Source: Cellulomonas cellasea (GTDB lineage: Bacteria; Actinomycetota; Actinomycetes; Actinomycetales; Cellulomonadaceae). Taken from it: 64,000 bases of DNA. The stretch is taken from contig NZ_JAUDBQ010000017.1 of NCBI RefSeq assembly GCF_030372105.1, forward strand, positions 29,505-93,504, given 5' to 3'. Shown here piece after piece: positions 51,421 to 59,104 of the stretch. Below the pieces are notes generated by a model. That model did no database searches. It saw nothing but the letters and a program-made list of their open reading frames with translations, and was not told the origin of the DNA. The stretch's first letter is position 1; every line of letters starts with the position of its first letter. A program made the position numbers and the translations under genes.

Positions 51421-52003
51421 CAGCTGGTTCGCCCGGCACAAGATCCTGACCGGGCTGGGGGCGTTCGTCGTCTTCGTCATCGTCGTCTCGGCGATCGGCG
51501 GGGGTGGGGCGGACGAGCCCTCTGGCGACGCCGGCCAGGCGGCGGGAGACGTGGCCCCGGCGCCCGTCGCCGAGCCCGAGGCTGCCGACGCGCCCGTCGA
51601 GCAGCCGGCAGCCGCGGGGATTGGGGCGCCGGTTCGGGACGGCAAGCTCGAGTTCACCGTGACAGCCGTCGAGCCGGGGGTGGCCTCGCTCGGGTCGGAC
51701 GCGTTCGGGCAGAAGGCACAGGGCCAGTTCGTCCTTGTCCGAGTCACCGTGCAGAACATCGGGGACGAGGCGGTCTTCTTCCACGGCGGGTCGCAGAAGG
51801 CGTTCGACGCCCAGGGGCGCGAGTTCTCACCCGACGCGACCGCGCCGATCTATCTCGAGGACGCGAACTCGTTCCTCAACGAGATCAACCCTGGCAACAC
51901 CGTCAACGGCACGATCGTGTTCGACATGCCGGTGGATGTGGCCATCACATCGCTGGAACTGCACGACTCGCCCTTCTCCAGCGGCGTGACGGTCACGCTC
52001 TGA
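51419..52003 (+). CDS. DUF4352 extracellular/membrane-anchored protein, 5' end unresolved
   Basis: About 190 residues read in frame. A membrane anchor is present: RSWFARHKILTGLGAFVVFVIVVSAI. After a Gly/Asp/Ala-rich linker comes the DUF4352 beta-sandwich: VRDGKLEFTVTAVEPGVASLG, FVLVRVTVQNIGDEAVFFHGG and TVNGTIVFDMPVDVAITSLEL, as in telokin-like lipoprotein domains. Between an in-frame TGA at 51314 and the GTG at 51551 there is no ATG, GTG or TTG in frame, and the GTG would remove the anchor. A rare start (CTG 51446 or 51455) or a start lost to the adjacent hairpin is possible. The boundary given is only where the recognisable protein begins. Confidence 0.65.
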   Translation, partial: RSWFARHKILTGLGAFVVFVIVVSAIGGGGADEPSGDAGQAAGDVAPAPVAEPEAADAPVEQPAAAGIGAPVRDGKLEFTVTAVEPGVASLGSDAFGQKAQGQFVLVRVTVQNIGDEAVFFHGGSQKAFDAQGREFSPDATAPIYLEDANSFLNEINPGNTVNGTIVFDMPVDVAITSLELHDSPFSSGVTVTL

Positions 52004-52033
52004 CCTCAGCCTGAGAGCAGCGACTGATCCGCG

Positions 52034-52065
52034 AGAAGCGGCCATGCCCGAGCATGGCCGCTTCT
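52034..52065 (+). terminator. Terminator after DUF4352 gene
   Basis: A perfect 13-bp inverted repeat (AGAAGCGGCCATG and complement) around CCCGAG, 30 bases after the stop and followed by TGCTGT. Confidence 0.75.
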
Positions 52066-52098
52066 TGCTGTGCGGGCCTGTGCGGGCGCAGCGCTCGG

Positions 52099-52109
52099 TT
52101 GTCTGACAA
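52099..52109. promoter_or_regulatory. FadR/GntR-type operator 1
   Basis: TTGTC-T-GACAA, a perfect palindrome, same pattern as 52195-52205. Upstream of the GntR-type regulator gene. Confidence 0.7.
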
Positions 52110-52121
52110 GTGACCCCAAAG

Positions 52122-52130
52122 TTGTCCGAA
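52122..52130. promoter_or_regulatory. FadR/GntR-type half operator
   Basis: TTGTCCGAA, matching one arm of the flanking TTGTC-N-GACAA sites, but without the full second arm. Confidence 0.4.
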
Positions 52131-52151
52131 CTGTTGCCGCCTGAACTGGCA

Positions 52152-52163
52152 GAACGTACGTTC
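52152..52163. promoter_or_regulatory. Palindrome GAACGTACGTTC
   Basis: A 12-base perfect palindrome between the two TTGTC-N-GACAA sites. It may serve a second regulator or form part of the same control region. Confidence 0.4.
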
Positions 52164-52194
52164 GCGACAAGACCCCAACGTTTCCCGGTCAATG

Positions 52195-52205
52195 TTGTCC
52201 GACAA
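52195..52205. promoter_or_regulatory. FadR/GntR-type operator 2
   Basis: TTGTC-C-GACAA, a perfect palindrome just before the start codon (ATG 52219), where a bound repressor would block its own transcription. Confidence 0.75.
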
Positions 52206-52218
52206 ATGTGAGGTGGCA

Positions 52219-52920
52219 ATGAAGCCAGCGAACCTGCAGGACCGCATCCTCGACGTGTGCCGCGAGCTCGGCCTGGAGCCGGGCGACGACCTCCCCACCG
52301 AGCAGGAGCTCGCCGCGCGGCTCGACGTCAGCCGCGCCGCGCTGCGGGAGGCGCTCGCGGTGCTCGACGGGTTCGGCATCGTCGTCTCCCGGCAGGGCGC
52401 GCGCCGCAGCCTGGGGCGCTTCGACATGACGGCCGTGGTGCTGCGGCTCACCGAGATGATGGAGCCGACCACCGACGCCCTGATCGAGCTGCTCGACGTG
52501 CGGCGCGTGCTGGAGGTGGCGTTCTTCCCCACCGCCGTCGCGAACATGTCCGCCAAGAAGATCGGCGAGCTGCGCGAGGTCACCAACCGCATGCACGCCA
52601 AGGCCGAGCAGGGCCGGGCGTTCATCGAGGACGACCAGGCGTTCCACCACGCCATCTACGCCCATCTGGACAACGCGACGCTGGAGAGCCTGCTCACCGC
52701 GTTCTGGCAGATGTTCGAGCGGATGTCGCCCGAGACCACCACGGGCCGCGACCTCGTCGAGTCGGCCCGCAGCCACTCGCGCATCGTCGACGCGCTCCGC
52801 GCCGGCGACACCCAGCTCGCGGTGCACCAGCTCAACGTGCACTTCTTCGACGTCCGGACCCGGCTGACCCATCAGCGCGCCGCGTCCCGCACCACGCCGG
52901 CGCCCACCCCAGCCGGTTAG
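52219..52920 (+). CDS. GntR-family (FadR subgroup) transcriptional regulator
   Basis: 233 residues. Winged HTH at the N-terminus: QDRILDVCRELGLEPGDDLPTEQELAARLDVSRAALREALAVLDGFGIVVSRQG. The C-terminal FCD domain is helical, with metal-ligand residues expected in FHHAIYAHLDN and ARSHSRIVDALRAGD. The promoter holds two perfect and one half TTGTC-N-GACAA sites. It probably represses itself and the sugar-acid ABC/dehydratase/aldolase genes that follow 50 bp later, and releases on a sugar acid or keto-acid. GAGGTGG precedes ATG 52219. Confidence 0.92.
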   Translation: MKPANLQDRILDVCRELGLEPGDDLPTEQELAARLDVSRAALREALAVLDGFGIVVSRQGARRSLGRFDMTAVVLRLTEMMEPTTDALIELLDVRRVLEVAFFPTAVANMSAKKIGELREVTNRMHAKAEQGRAFIEDDQAFHHAIYAHLDNATLESLLTAFWQMFERMSPETTTGRDLVESARSHSRIVDALRAGDTQLAVHQLNVHFFDVRTRLTHQRAASRTTPAPTPAG

Positions 52921-52970
52921 AGCCACCGCATCCCCCCACCGGCCCCCGGGCCACCAGAAAGGACATTGCA

Positions 52971-54233
52971 ATGAGGCAACGTTCGCGCACGCGCTTCGCC
53001 CCCGTCGCGGCCGGGCTGTTCGCCGGCGCCCTGCTGCTCTCCGCCTGCGGAGGCGGCAGCGCCGCGGCCGACGACGGAGACGCCACGCTCACGTACTGGC
53101 TGTGGCAGGACGACTCGACGGACCCGACGTGGACCAACCTGGTCGCGGAGTTCAACGAGCAGAGCACGAGCGGCACCGTCGAGGTGCAGGTCATCCCGCT
53201 CGCGCAGTACGAGGACAAGCTGCTCAACGCGCTCAGCAGCGGTGGCGGCCCCGACGCGGCCCGGTTCAAGGACGTGTGGCTGGGCGAGTTCGTGCAGGCC
53301 AAGGCGCTCGCGCCGCTGAGCGAGCGGATCGCCGGCTGGGAGGGCAAGGACGACGTGGTCCCGGCCCTGCTGGACGCGGGCAAGGTGCCGGGCGACGACG
53401 AGATCTACCTGATGCCGCACCAGTACACGACGCTGTACATGTACTACAACAAGGCCATCTTCGCGGCGCATGGGCTCGAGGCGCCTCGCACGCATGAGGA
53501 CGTCATGGCCGCCGCGAAGACGCTGGCGGACGCGGGGCAGTTCGCGATCGACGTCCGTGGTGGCGTGGGCGGTCAGGACCAGTGGGCCGCCTGGATGTAC
53601 TCGGCCGGCGCGCAGTTCGTCGACGAGTCCGGCAAGGTCACCCTGGCGGACCCGGTGGGCGTCGCGGCGAACCAGGACTACCTCGACCTGCTGCGCGAGC
53701 TCGAGGCCACGCCGCCGGGCTCGATCACCGCGGACTTCGCCGCGGTGCGCGGCAACTTCCTCAACGGCACGACGGCCATGATGATCCACCACGCGGGCTC
53801 GCTGGCCGCTGTGCGCGAGGGCCTCGGCGACGACGTCGGCGTCATCCCGATGCCGTCGGCCGATCCCGCGAAGCCCACGACGCTCGGCTCGATGAGCGGC
53901 AACGTGGTGTTCGGGGCCTCCGACAAGCAGGACCTCGCCTGGGAGTGGGTGTCCTGGCTGCTGACCCACGACCCGATGCTCACGATGAGCACCTCGCCGC
54001 AGGGCCAGCTCCCCGTCCTCACGTCCGTCGCCGAGGGCTCGCCGTTCAGCGACGACGAGGGCCTGCGGGTGGCGCTCGACGCGCAGGCCACCGCGCGGAC
54101 GTGGCCCCTGCTGCCGGGCACGTCGACGGTGGTCAACAAGGACTGGGTGCCCACGCTCCAGTCGGCCTTCGAGGGCAAGGTCACCAGCGCCGAGGCGCTT
54201 GAGGAGCTGTCGACCGTGCTGGCGGGGAAGTGA
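52971..54233 (+). CDS. ABC transporter substrate-binding lipoprotein (CUT1 type)
   Basis: 420 residues. Signal peptide with lipobox LLLSACGG, then a SBP_bac_1 fold: TLTYWLWQDDSTDPTWTNLVAEFNEQ, GGGPDAARFKDVWLGEFVQAKALAPL, LMPHQYTTLYMYYNKAIFAAHGLEAPRT and GNVVFGASDKQDLAWEWVSWLL. The CUT1-type organisation (binding protein, two MalFG permeases, no ATPase) matches the other cluster in the window. The enzymes behind it suggest a uronic acid or aldonic acid, or a disaccharide containing one, as substrate. AAAGGA precedes ATG 52971. Confidence 0.9.
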   Translation: MRQRSRTRFAPVAAGLFAGALLLSACGGGSAAADDGDATLTYWLWQDDSTDPTWTNLVAEFNEQSTSGTVEVQVIPLAQYEDKLLNALSSGGGPDAARFKDVWLGEFVQAKALAPLSERIAGWEGKDDVVPALLDAGKVPGDDEIYLMPHQYTTLYMYYNKAIFAAHGLEAPRTHEDVMAAAKTLADAGQFAIDVRGGVGGQDQWAAWMYSAGAQFVDESGKVTLADPVGVAANQDYLDLLRELEATPPGSITADFAAVRGNFLNGTTAMMIHHAGSLAAVREGLGDDVGVIPMPSADPAKPTTLGSMSGNVVFGASDKQDLAWEWVSWLLTHDPMLTMSTSPQGQLPVLTSVAEGSPFSDDEGLRVALDAQATARTWPLLPGTSTVVNKDWVPTLQSAFEGKVTSAEALEELSTVLAGK

Positions 54234-54234
54234 G

Positions 54235-55179
54235 ATGACAGCCGGACCTCTGACCGCGCTGCCGCGCCGGGAGCAACTCCCGGCAGGTCGGGCAGCACAG
54301 CGGGCGCCGCGGCGCCGCGTCAACCTGATGCCGCTGGTGTACCTCGCTCCGAGCCTGGCGCTGTTCGCGGCGTTCATCGTCTACCCGTTCCTGCGGGCCA
54401 TCTGGTTCTCGTTCAACGAGACGAGCTTCCTCGGCGGCATCATCGGCTTCACGGGGATCGAGAACTACCAGGCGATCCTCTCCGACCCGCACTTCGTGAA
54501 CGCGCTGCGCAACTCGGCGGCGTGGACGTTCGGGGCGGTGGGGCTGCAGCTCGTGCTCGGCACCGCGGGGGCGTTCCTGCTCAACCAGCGGTTCGCGCTG
54601 CGCGGCCTGGCCCGGGGGCTCGCGATGGTCCCGTGGGCCACCCCGAGCGTGCTCGTCGCCCTGATCTGGCTGTGGATGCTCGACCCGAACCGCGGCATCG
54701 TCAACGGCGTCCTGGTGGGGCTCGGCATCCTCGACAAGCCGGTGGCGTTCCTCAGCACGTCGGAGACGGCGATGCCCACCCTCATCGCGATCGACGCCTG
54801 GCAGGGCATCCCGTTCTTCGCGGTGATGATCCTGGCCGCGCTGCAGAGCGTGCCGCAGGAGCTCAAGGACTCCGCGCGCACTGATGGCTGCGGCCCGATG
54901 GGCGTCTTCCGCAACGTCGTCGTCCCGCACATCCTGCCCACGGTGCTCATCACCCTGGTGCTGCGGCTCATCTGGACGGCGAACTACATCGACCTCGCCT
55001 ACGTGCTGACCGGCGGCGGGCCGGCTCGCGCCACCACCACCCTGCCGCTGCTGTCGTACCTGACGGCGTACAAGGGCGGGGACTTCGGGCAGGGCGCGGC
55101 CTACGCGATGGTGCAGGCGGCGATCCTCTCCGTCCTGGTCGTGATGTACATCCGCCTCACGAGAGACAGGAGCGCGTGA
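54235..55179 (+). CDS. ABC transporter permease 1 (MalF-like)
   Basis: 314 residues, six helices, for example LMPLVYLAPSLALFAAFIVYPFL and GLARGLAMVPWATPSVLVALIWLWML. EAA-type loop: LKDSARTDGCGPMGVFRNVVVPHILPTVLI. It starts one base after the TGA of the binding-protein gene and ends within the start region of permease 2. The N-terminal 30 residues are basic, as usual. No ATPase gene is nearby. Confidence 0.9.
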   Translation: MTAGPLTALPRREQLPAGRAAQRAPRRRVNLMPLVYLAPSLALFAAFIVYPFLRAIWFSFNETSFLGGIIGFTGIENYQAILSDPHFVNALRNSAAWTFGAVGLQLVLGTAGAFLLNQRFALRGLARGLAMVPWATPSVLVALIWLWMLDPNRGIVNGVLVGLGILDKPVAFLSTSETAMPTLIAIDAWQGIPFFAVMILAALQSVPQELKDSARTDGCGPMGVFRNVVVPHILPTVLITLVLRLIWTANYIDLAYVLTGGGPARATTTLPLLSYLTAYKGGDFGQGAAYAMVQAAILSVLVVMYIRLTRDRSA

Positions 55180-56081
55180 TGTCCGCTGTGCTCGATCGTC
55201 CCCTGGCGCCTGCGGCGGCCCCGGCGCCCGCCCCGGTCCCGATTCCGCGCCGCCCCCGTGTGCGGCTGGGCAGCTCGCTGGTCCACGGCGCCGTCGCCCT
55301 GTGGCTGGCGGCGACGCTCGGCCCGTACCTGGTGATGCTGCTGACGTCGCTCACCTCCGAGCGGGAGCTGCTCACCCCGGGGGTCAACCCGATCCCCGAG
55401 ACGTTCACCCTCGACGCGTACGTCGAGCTGTTCCGCACCACGCAGTTCCTCAGCTACCTGGGCAACTCGGTGTTCACGGCGTTCGGCACCGTGGCGTTCT
55501 CGCTGCTCGTGGCGATGGCGTCGGCCATCTGCCTGTCGCGGTTCCGGTTCCGGGGCCGCACCTCGATGCTGACCGCGCTGCTCATCGCCCAGCTCTTCCC
55601 GGCCGTGCTGCTGGTCATCCCGCTGCAGGCCGAGTTGCGCACCGTCGGGCTGCTCGACTCCCGCTGGGGCCTGATCCTCGTCTACTCGACGTTCGCCACC
55701 CCGTTCGCGACGTTCCTGCTGAAGAACTTCCTCGACGGCCTGCCCTTGGAGCTCGACGAGGCGGCGTCGATCGACGGCTGCTCGCCGTGGCAGATGGTGC
55801 GGCACGTGTTGCTGCCGCTCATGCGCCCGGGCCTCACCGCCGCCGGGACGTACATCTTCATCTTCGCGTGGAACGAGCTGCTCTACGCGTTGACCTTCAC
55901 CTCGACGCCCGCCGCCCAGACCATCCCCGTCGGGCTGCAGCTCTTCATCGGCGAGTACCAGATCCGGTGGGACCTGCTCACCGCTGGCGGCGTCCTGGCC
56001 GCCATCCCGGTGCTCGCGGGCTTCATGGTCGTGCAGCGCCAGCTCATCAGCGGGCTGACCGCCGGCGCCGTCAAGGGCTGA
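55179..56081 (+). CDS. ABC transporter permease 2 (MalG-like)
   Basis: 300 residues. A Pro/Ala-rich N-terminus is followed by LVHGAVALWLAATLGPYLVMLL and further helices. The EAA loop reads ELDEAASIDGCSPWQMVRHVLLPLMRPGL, and the C-terminus QLISGLTAGAVKG is characteristic. ATG 55179 sits in a TGATG overlap with the previous gene, with AGGAG at six bases; the GTG at 55176 is less likely. Confidence 0.9.
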   Translation: MSAVLDRPLAPAAAPAPAPVPIPRRPRVRLGSSLVHGAVALWLAATLGPYLVMLLTSLTSERELLTPGVNPIPETFTLDAYVELFRTTQFLSYLGNSVFTAFGTVAFSLLVAMASAICLSRFRFRGRTSMLTALLIAQLFPAVLLVIPLQAELRTVGLLDSRWGLILVYSTFATPFATFLLKNFLDGLPLELDEAASIDGCSPWQMVRHVLLPLMRPGLTAAGTYIFIFAWNELLYALTFTSTPAAQTIPVGLQLFIGEYQIRWDLLTAGGVLAAIPVLAGFMVVQRQLISGLTAGAVKG

Positions 56082-56129
56082 GCCCGCCCCACCTCGAACC
56101 ACAGCACCTCACAGATCGGAACGAACGCC

Positions 56130-57245
56130 ATGACCATCACCGGCTCGCGCATCCCGCGCATCGAGTCCATCGAGCTGAGCGCCTCCCGCGTGCCGTTGCC
56201 CGACGGGCCGTGGGGCGACCAGATCCACCACGTCACCGACATCGAGGTGACCCTCGTCGACGTGCACGGCGACAACGGGCTCGTCGGCACGGGCTTCAGC
56301 CACACGTCGGGCATGGGCGGGGCGACGATCGCCGCGCTGGTGGGCGAGATGATCCCGAACGTCGTTGGACGCCCGCTGTCCCCGCAGGGCATCTGGCACT
56401 CGAGCTACCGCTACGTGCACGACATCGGCGGCGCCGGCGTCACGACCCACGCGCTCTCGGCGATCGACATCGCGTGCTGGGACCTGCTCGGCAAGAGCCT
56501 GGGCGTGCCGCTGGTGGACCTCATCGGCCGGGTGCGCGACCGGGTGCCGCTGTACGGCAGCGGCATCAACCTCAACCGCAGCGTCGAGGAGGTCGTGGAC
56601 CAGGCCCGCCGCTGGCAGGCGCTCGGCTACGCCGCCGGCAAGGTGAAGGTCGGCAAGCCGGACCTCGAGGAGGACGTCGAGCGCCTCACGAAGATCCGCG
56701 AGGCCATCGGCGCGTTCCCGCTGGCCGTGGACGCGAACCAGGGCTGGAGCTTCCCCGAGGCGCTGCGGGCGTTCAAGCGCTTCGAGCACCTGGACCTGCT
56801 GTGGATCGAGGAGCCGCTGCCCTCGGACGACATCACCGGCCACGTGCGGCTGCGCGAGCGCACGAGCACGCCGATCGGGCTGGGGGAGAACGTCTACAAC
56901 CTCCCGCAGTTCACCGAGTACATCGAGCGCGGCGCCGTGGACTTCGTGCAGGCGGACCTCGGGCGGGTGGGCGGCATCACCGGCTACCTCGACATCGCGA
57001 CGGTGGCGCGGGCCCACAACCTGCCGATGACCCCGCACTTCGTGCTCGAGCTCAGCGCGTCGCTGCTCGCCGCGGTCCCCAACATCTCCTACGCCGAGGT
57101 GACCGACGGCGGCCGCTGGCAGGAGCTCGGCATCGTCTCCGAGGCCGGCACGGAGGTGGACGGGTTCTACGTGCCGTCGGACCGCCCGGGCAACGGCCTG
57201 GTGTTCGACCGCGAGTACCTCGACCGCCACGCGATCGCCCTCTGA
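56130..57245 (+). CDS. Enolase-superfamily (mandelate-racemase-like) sugar-acid dehydratase
   Basis: 371 residues. N-terminal capping domain and a (beta/alpha)7-beta barrel. The active site is that of the mandelate racemase subgroup: Lys171-Val-Lys173 (KVKVG), metal ligands Asp201 (DANQGW), Glu227 or Glu228 (IEEPL) and Glu253 (GLGEN), and His303 (TPHF) paired with Asp276 (QADLGR). Such enzymes abstract the alpha-proton of acid sugars and release water to give 2-keto-3-deoxy acids, or racemise 2-hydroxyacids. With the DapA-type aldolase downstream, dehydration is the more likely role. AACGGAACG-like upstream site, ATG 56130. Confidence 0.9.
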   Translation: MTITGSRIPRIESIELSASRVPLPDGPWGDQIHHVTDIEVTLVDVHGDNGLVGTGFSHTSGMGGATIAALVGEMIPNVVGRPLSPQGIWHSSYRYVHDIGGAGVTTHALSAIDIACWDLLGKSLGVPLVDLIGRVRDRVPLYGSGINLNRSVEEVVDQARRWQALGYAAGKVKVGKPDLEEDVERLTKIREAIGAFPLAVDANQGWSFPEALRAFKRFEHLDLLWIEEPLPSDDITGHVRLRERTSTPIGLGENVYNLPQFTEYIERGAVDFVQADLGRVGGITGYLDIATVARAHNLPMTPHFVLELSASLLAAVPNISYAEVTDGGRWQELGIVSEAGTEVDGFYVPSDRPGNGLVFDREYLDRHAIAL

Positions 57246-57282
57246 ACCCCTCAACCCCCTCACTGAACAGGACGGACACACC

Positions 57283-58008
57283 ATGACGTACGCCATCAAC
57301 GACCTCCGCGGCCAGGTCGCGATCATCACCGGCGCCTCCTCCGGCATCGGCGAGTCCCTCGCCCGGCTGCTCAGCGCCCAGGGCGTCAAGCTCGGCCTGC
57401 TGTCGCGCTCCGGCAAGGACCTGGGCCTGCCCGAGTCGATCACCGGCGCCGTGGACGTCGCCGACCGCGCCGCCGTGGCGGCCTTCGTCGAGCGGACCGT
57501 CGCGGAGTTCGGCGGGCTGGACATCGCCGTCGCGAACGCGGGCGTCGGCTCCTACGGCGAGTTCCTCGACGTCCCCGAGGAGCACGAGGACGAGATGATC
57601 GCGACGAACGTGCTCGGCACGATCCACCTCTACCGGGCTGCGGTGCCGCACCTGGTGGCCCGTGGCGGGGGCGACCTCATCACCGTGGCCAGTGAGGCCG
57701 GCCGGCGCGGGCTGCCGGGCGAGGCCGTGTACTCGGCGAGCAAGTTCGCGCAGGTGGGCCTGACGCGCGCGCTCGACAACGAGCTGCGCGAGTCCGGCAT
57801 CCGCGCGTCCAACATCGCCCCCGGCGGCGTGTGGACCAACTTCGCGATCGACGACGAGCGGGGCCGGGTCGACGGCTCCGACCAGCTCCAGGGCATGATG
57901 CGGCCCGACGACGTGGCCGAGCTCATCGGCTTCGTGCTGACCCGCCCGCGTCACTTCCGGATCCTCGAGACCGCCCTGCGCCCCGTCACCGAGGCCCAGT
58001 GGGGCTGA
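57283..58008 (+). CDS. Short-chain dehydrogenase/reductase (SDR)
   Basis: 241 residues, classical SDR. Cofactor motif TGASSGIGESLARLL near residue 16, VANAG at 85, catalytic Ser in TVASEAG and Tyr-x3-Lys in YSASK. AVDVADRAAV marks the usual NAD(P)-binding strand. In this operon it may oxidise the sugar to its lactone, or reduce the aldehyde product of the aldolase. It lies 37 bp after the dehydratase and 73 bp before the aldolase, all on the same strand. Confidence 0.9.
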   Translation: MTYAINDLRGQVAIITGASSGIGESLARLLSAQGVKLGLLSRSGKDLGLPESITGAVDVADRAAVAAFVERTVAEFGGLDIAVANAGVGSYGEFLDVPEEHEDEMIATNVLGTIHLYRAAVPHLVARGGGDLITVASEAGRRGLPGEAVYSASKFAQVGLTRALDNELRESGIRASNIAPGGVWTNFAIDDERGRVDGSDQLQGMMRPDDVAELIGFVLTRPRHFRILETALRPVTEAQWG

Positions 58009-58081
58009 CGTGCCCCTGCGGCGCGCCCTGATCCCCACCCAGAAGTGCCGGTCTGATCACCACCCAGAAGAAGTGAGCACC

Positions 58082-59020
58082 ATGACTGCCCTGTCCTCCA
58101 CGCAGCCGCTCCGCGGCGTCATCCCCCCGATCATCACGCCCCTGACCCCCACCGGGACAGTGGACGTCCCCTCGCTCGAGCGCCTCGTGAACTTCGAGGT
58201 CGACGCCGGCGTGCACGCGATCTTCGCGCTCGGCACCGGCGGCGAGGGGCCCTACCTCACCGACGACCAGCAGCACACCGTGCTGCGGACCGTCACCGAC
58301 ACCGTCGCCGGGCGCATCCCCGTGCTGGCCGGAGTCAGCGACATCGGCACCGCCAAGGTGCTCGCCAACGTCGAGATCGCCACCCAGTACCCCGTGGACG
58401 CCCTCGTCTCCACCGCCGCGTTCTACGGCTCGGTGTCGCGCGTCGAGCTCGACGCCCACTTCCGGGCCATCGCCGCCTCCTCCGAGCTGCCGCTGTACGC
58501 GTACGACATCCCGCTGTTCACGGGCGTCAAGCTCCCCGCCGACCTCACCGTCGAGCTGGCCCACGACGGTGTGATCGCGGGCGTCAAGGACACCAGCGGG
58601 GAGGAGGACGGGTTCCGCTTCATCATCGAGAACACGCGGGACCTGCCCGGCTTCTCCGTCATCACGGGATCCGACATCACCGGTGACGCCGCGATCCTGC
58701 AGGGCGCGCACGGCCTGATCGTCGGCGTCGCGAACATCGACCCGCACGGCTTCGTGGAGATGTACGACGCGGCGGTGCGCGGCGACTGGCAGGCCGCCCG
58801 CATCGTGCAGGAGCGGCTGCACGCGCTGCGGCTCATCGCGAAGATCGCCGCCGGGCGCATCAGCGGGTTCAGCGCCACCATCGGGGCGTTCAAGGCGGCG
58901 CAGGCCTACCGCGGCATCATCGACCACGATCTGCTGCAGGCGCCCCTGCAGTCGCTCGACGACGCGGAGCGCGCTGCCGTGCACCGCGTGCTGGACGGGC
59001 AGGGCCTCGGGCGGATCTGA
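58082..59020 (+). CDS. DapA/NAL-family aldolase (class I, 2-keto-3-deoxy-acid type)
   Basis: 312 residues, TIM-barrel class I aldolase of the dihydrodipicolinate synthase/N-acetylneuraminate lyase family. The loop GTGGEGPYLT (residues 51-60) replaces the GTTGE of DapA. The Schiff-base Lys169 is in GVKDTSG, and Tyr141 in YDIP is the catalytic Tyr. The dapA context is absent, and the dehydratase upstream points to a 2-keto-3-deoxy sugar-acid cleavage giving pyruvate and an aldehyde. ATG 58082 has AGAAG-like upstream sequence. A hairpin follows at 59049-59078. Confidence 0.88.
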   Translation: MTALSSTQPLRGVIPPIITPLTPTGTVDVPSLERLVNFEVDAGVHAIFALGTGGEGPYLTDDQQHTVLRTVTDTVAGRIPVLAGVSDIGTAKVLANVEIATQYPVDALVSTAAFYGSVSRVELDAHFRAIAASSELPLYAYDIPLFTGVKLPADLTVELAHDGVIAGVKDTSGEEDGFRFIIENTRDLPGFSVITGSDITGDAAILQGAHGLIVGVANIDPHGFVEMYDAAVRGDWQAARIVQERLHALRLIAKIAAGRISGFSATIGAFKAAQAYRGIIDHDLLQAPLQSLDDAERAAVHRVLDGQGLGRI

Positions 59021-59048
59021 GCCCCGCCCCGGCACTGCGCCCCGCCAG

Positions 59049-59078
59049 GCCGGCCGTCCGTGCTCCGGCACGGCCGGC
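59049..59078. terminator. Hairpin terminator after the aldolase gene
   Basis: GCCGGCCGT and its complement (59070-59078) form a 9-bp stem with a G+C-rich loop, between the convergent aldolase and amidohydrolase genes. Confidence 0.6.
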
Positions 59079-59104
59079 CGGCCTGTGTGGCGTTCGCGCT
59101 CGTG

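Noticed and set aside
51147..51449. Possible small gene in another frame across the hairpin
   Set aside because: The product is low-complexity Arg/Gly/Pro sequence encoded by the palindrome and its flanks, with no start signal and no domain.
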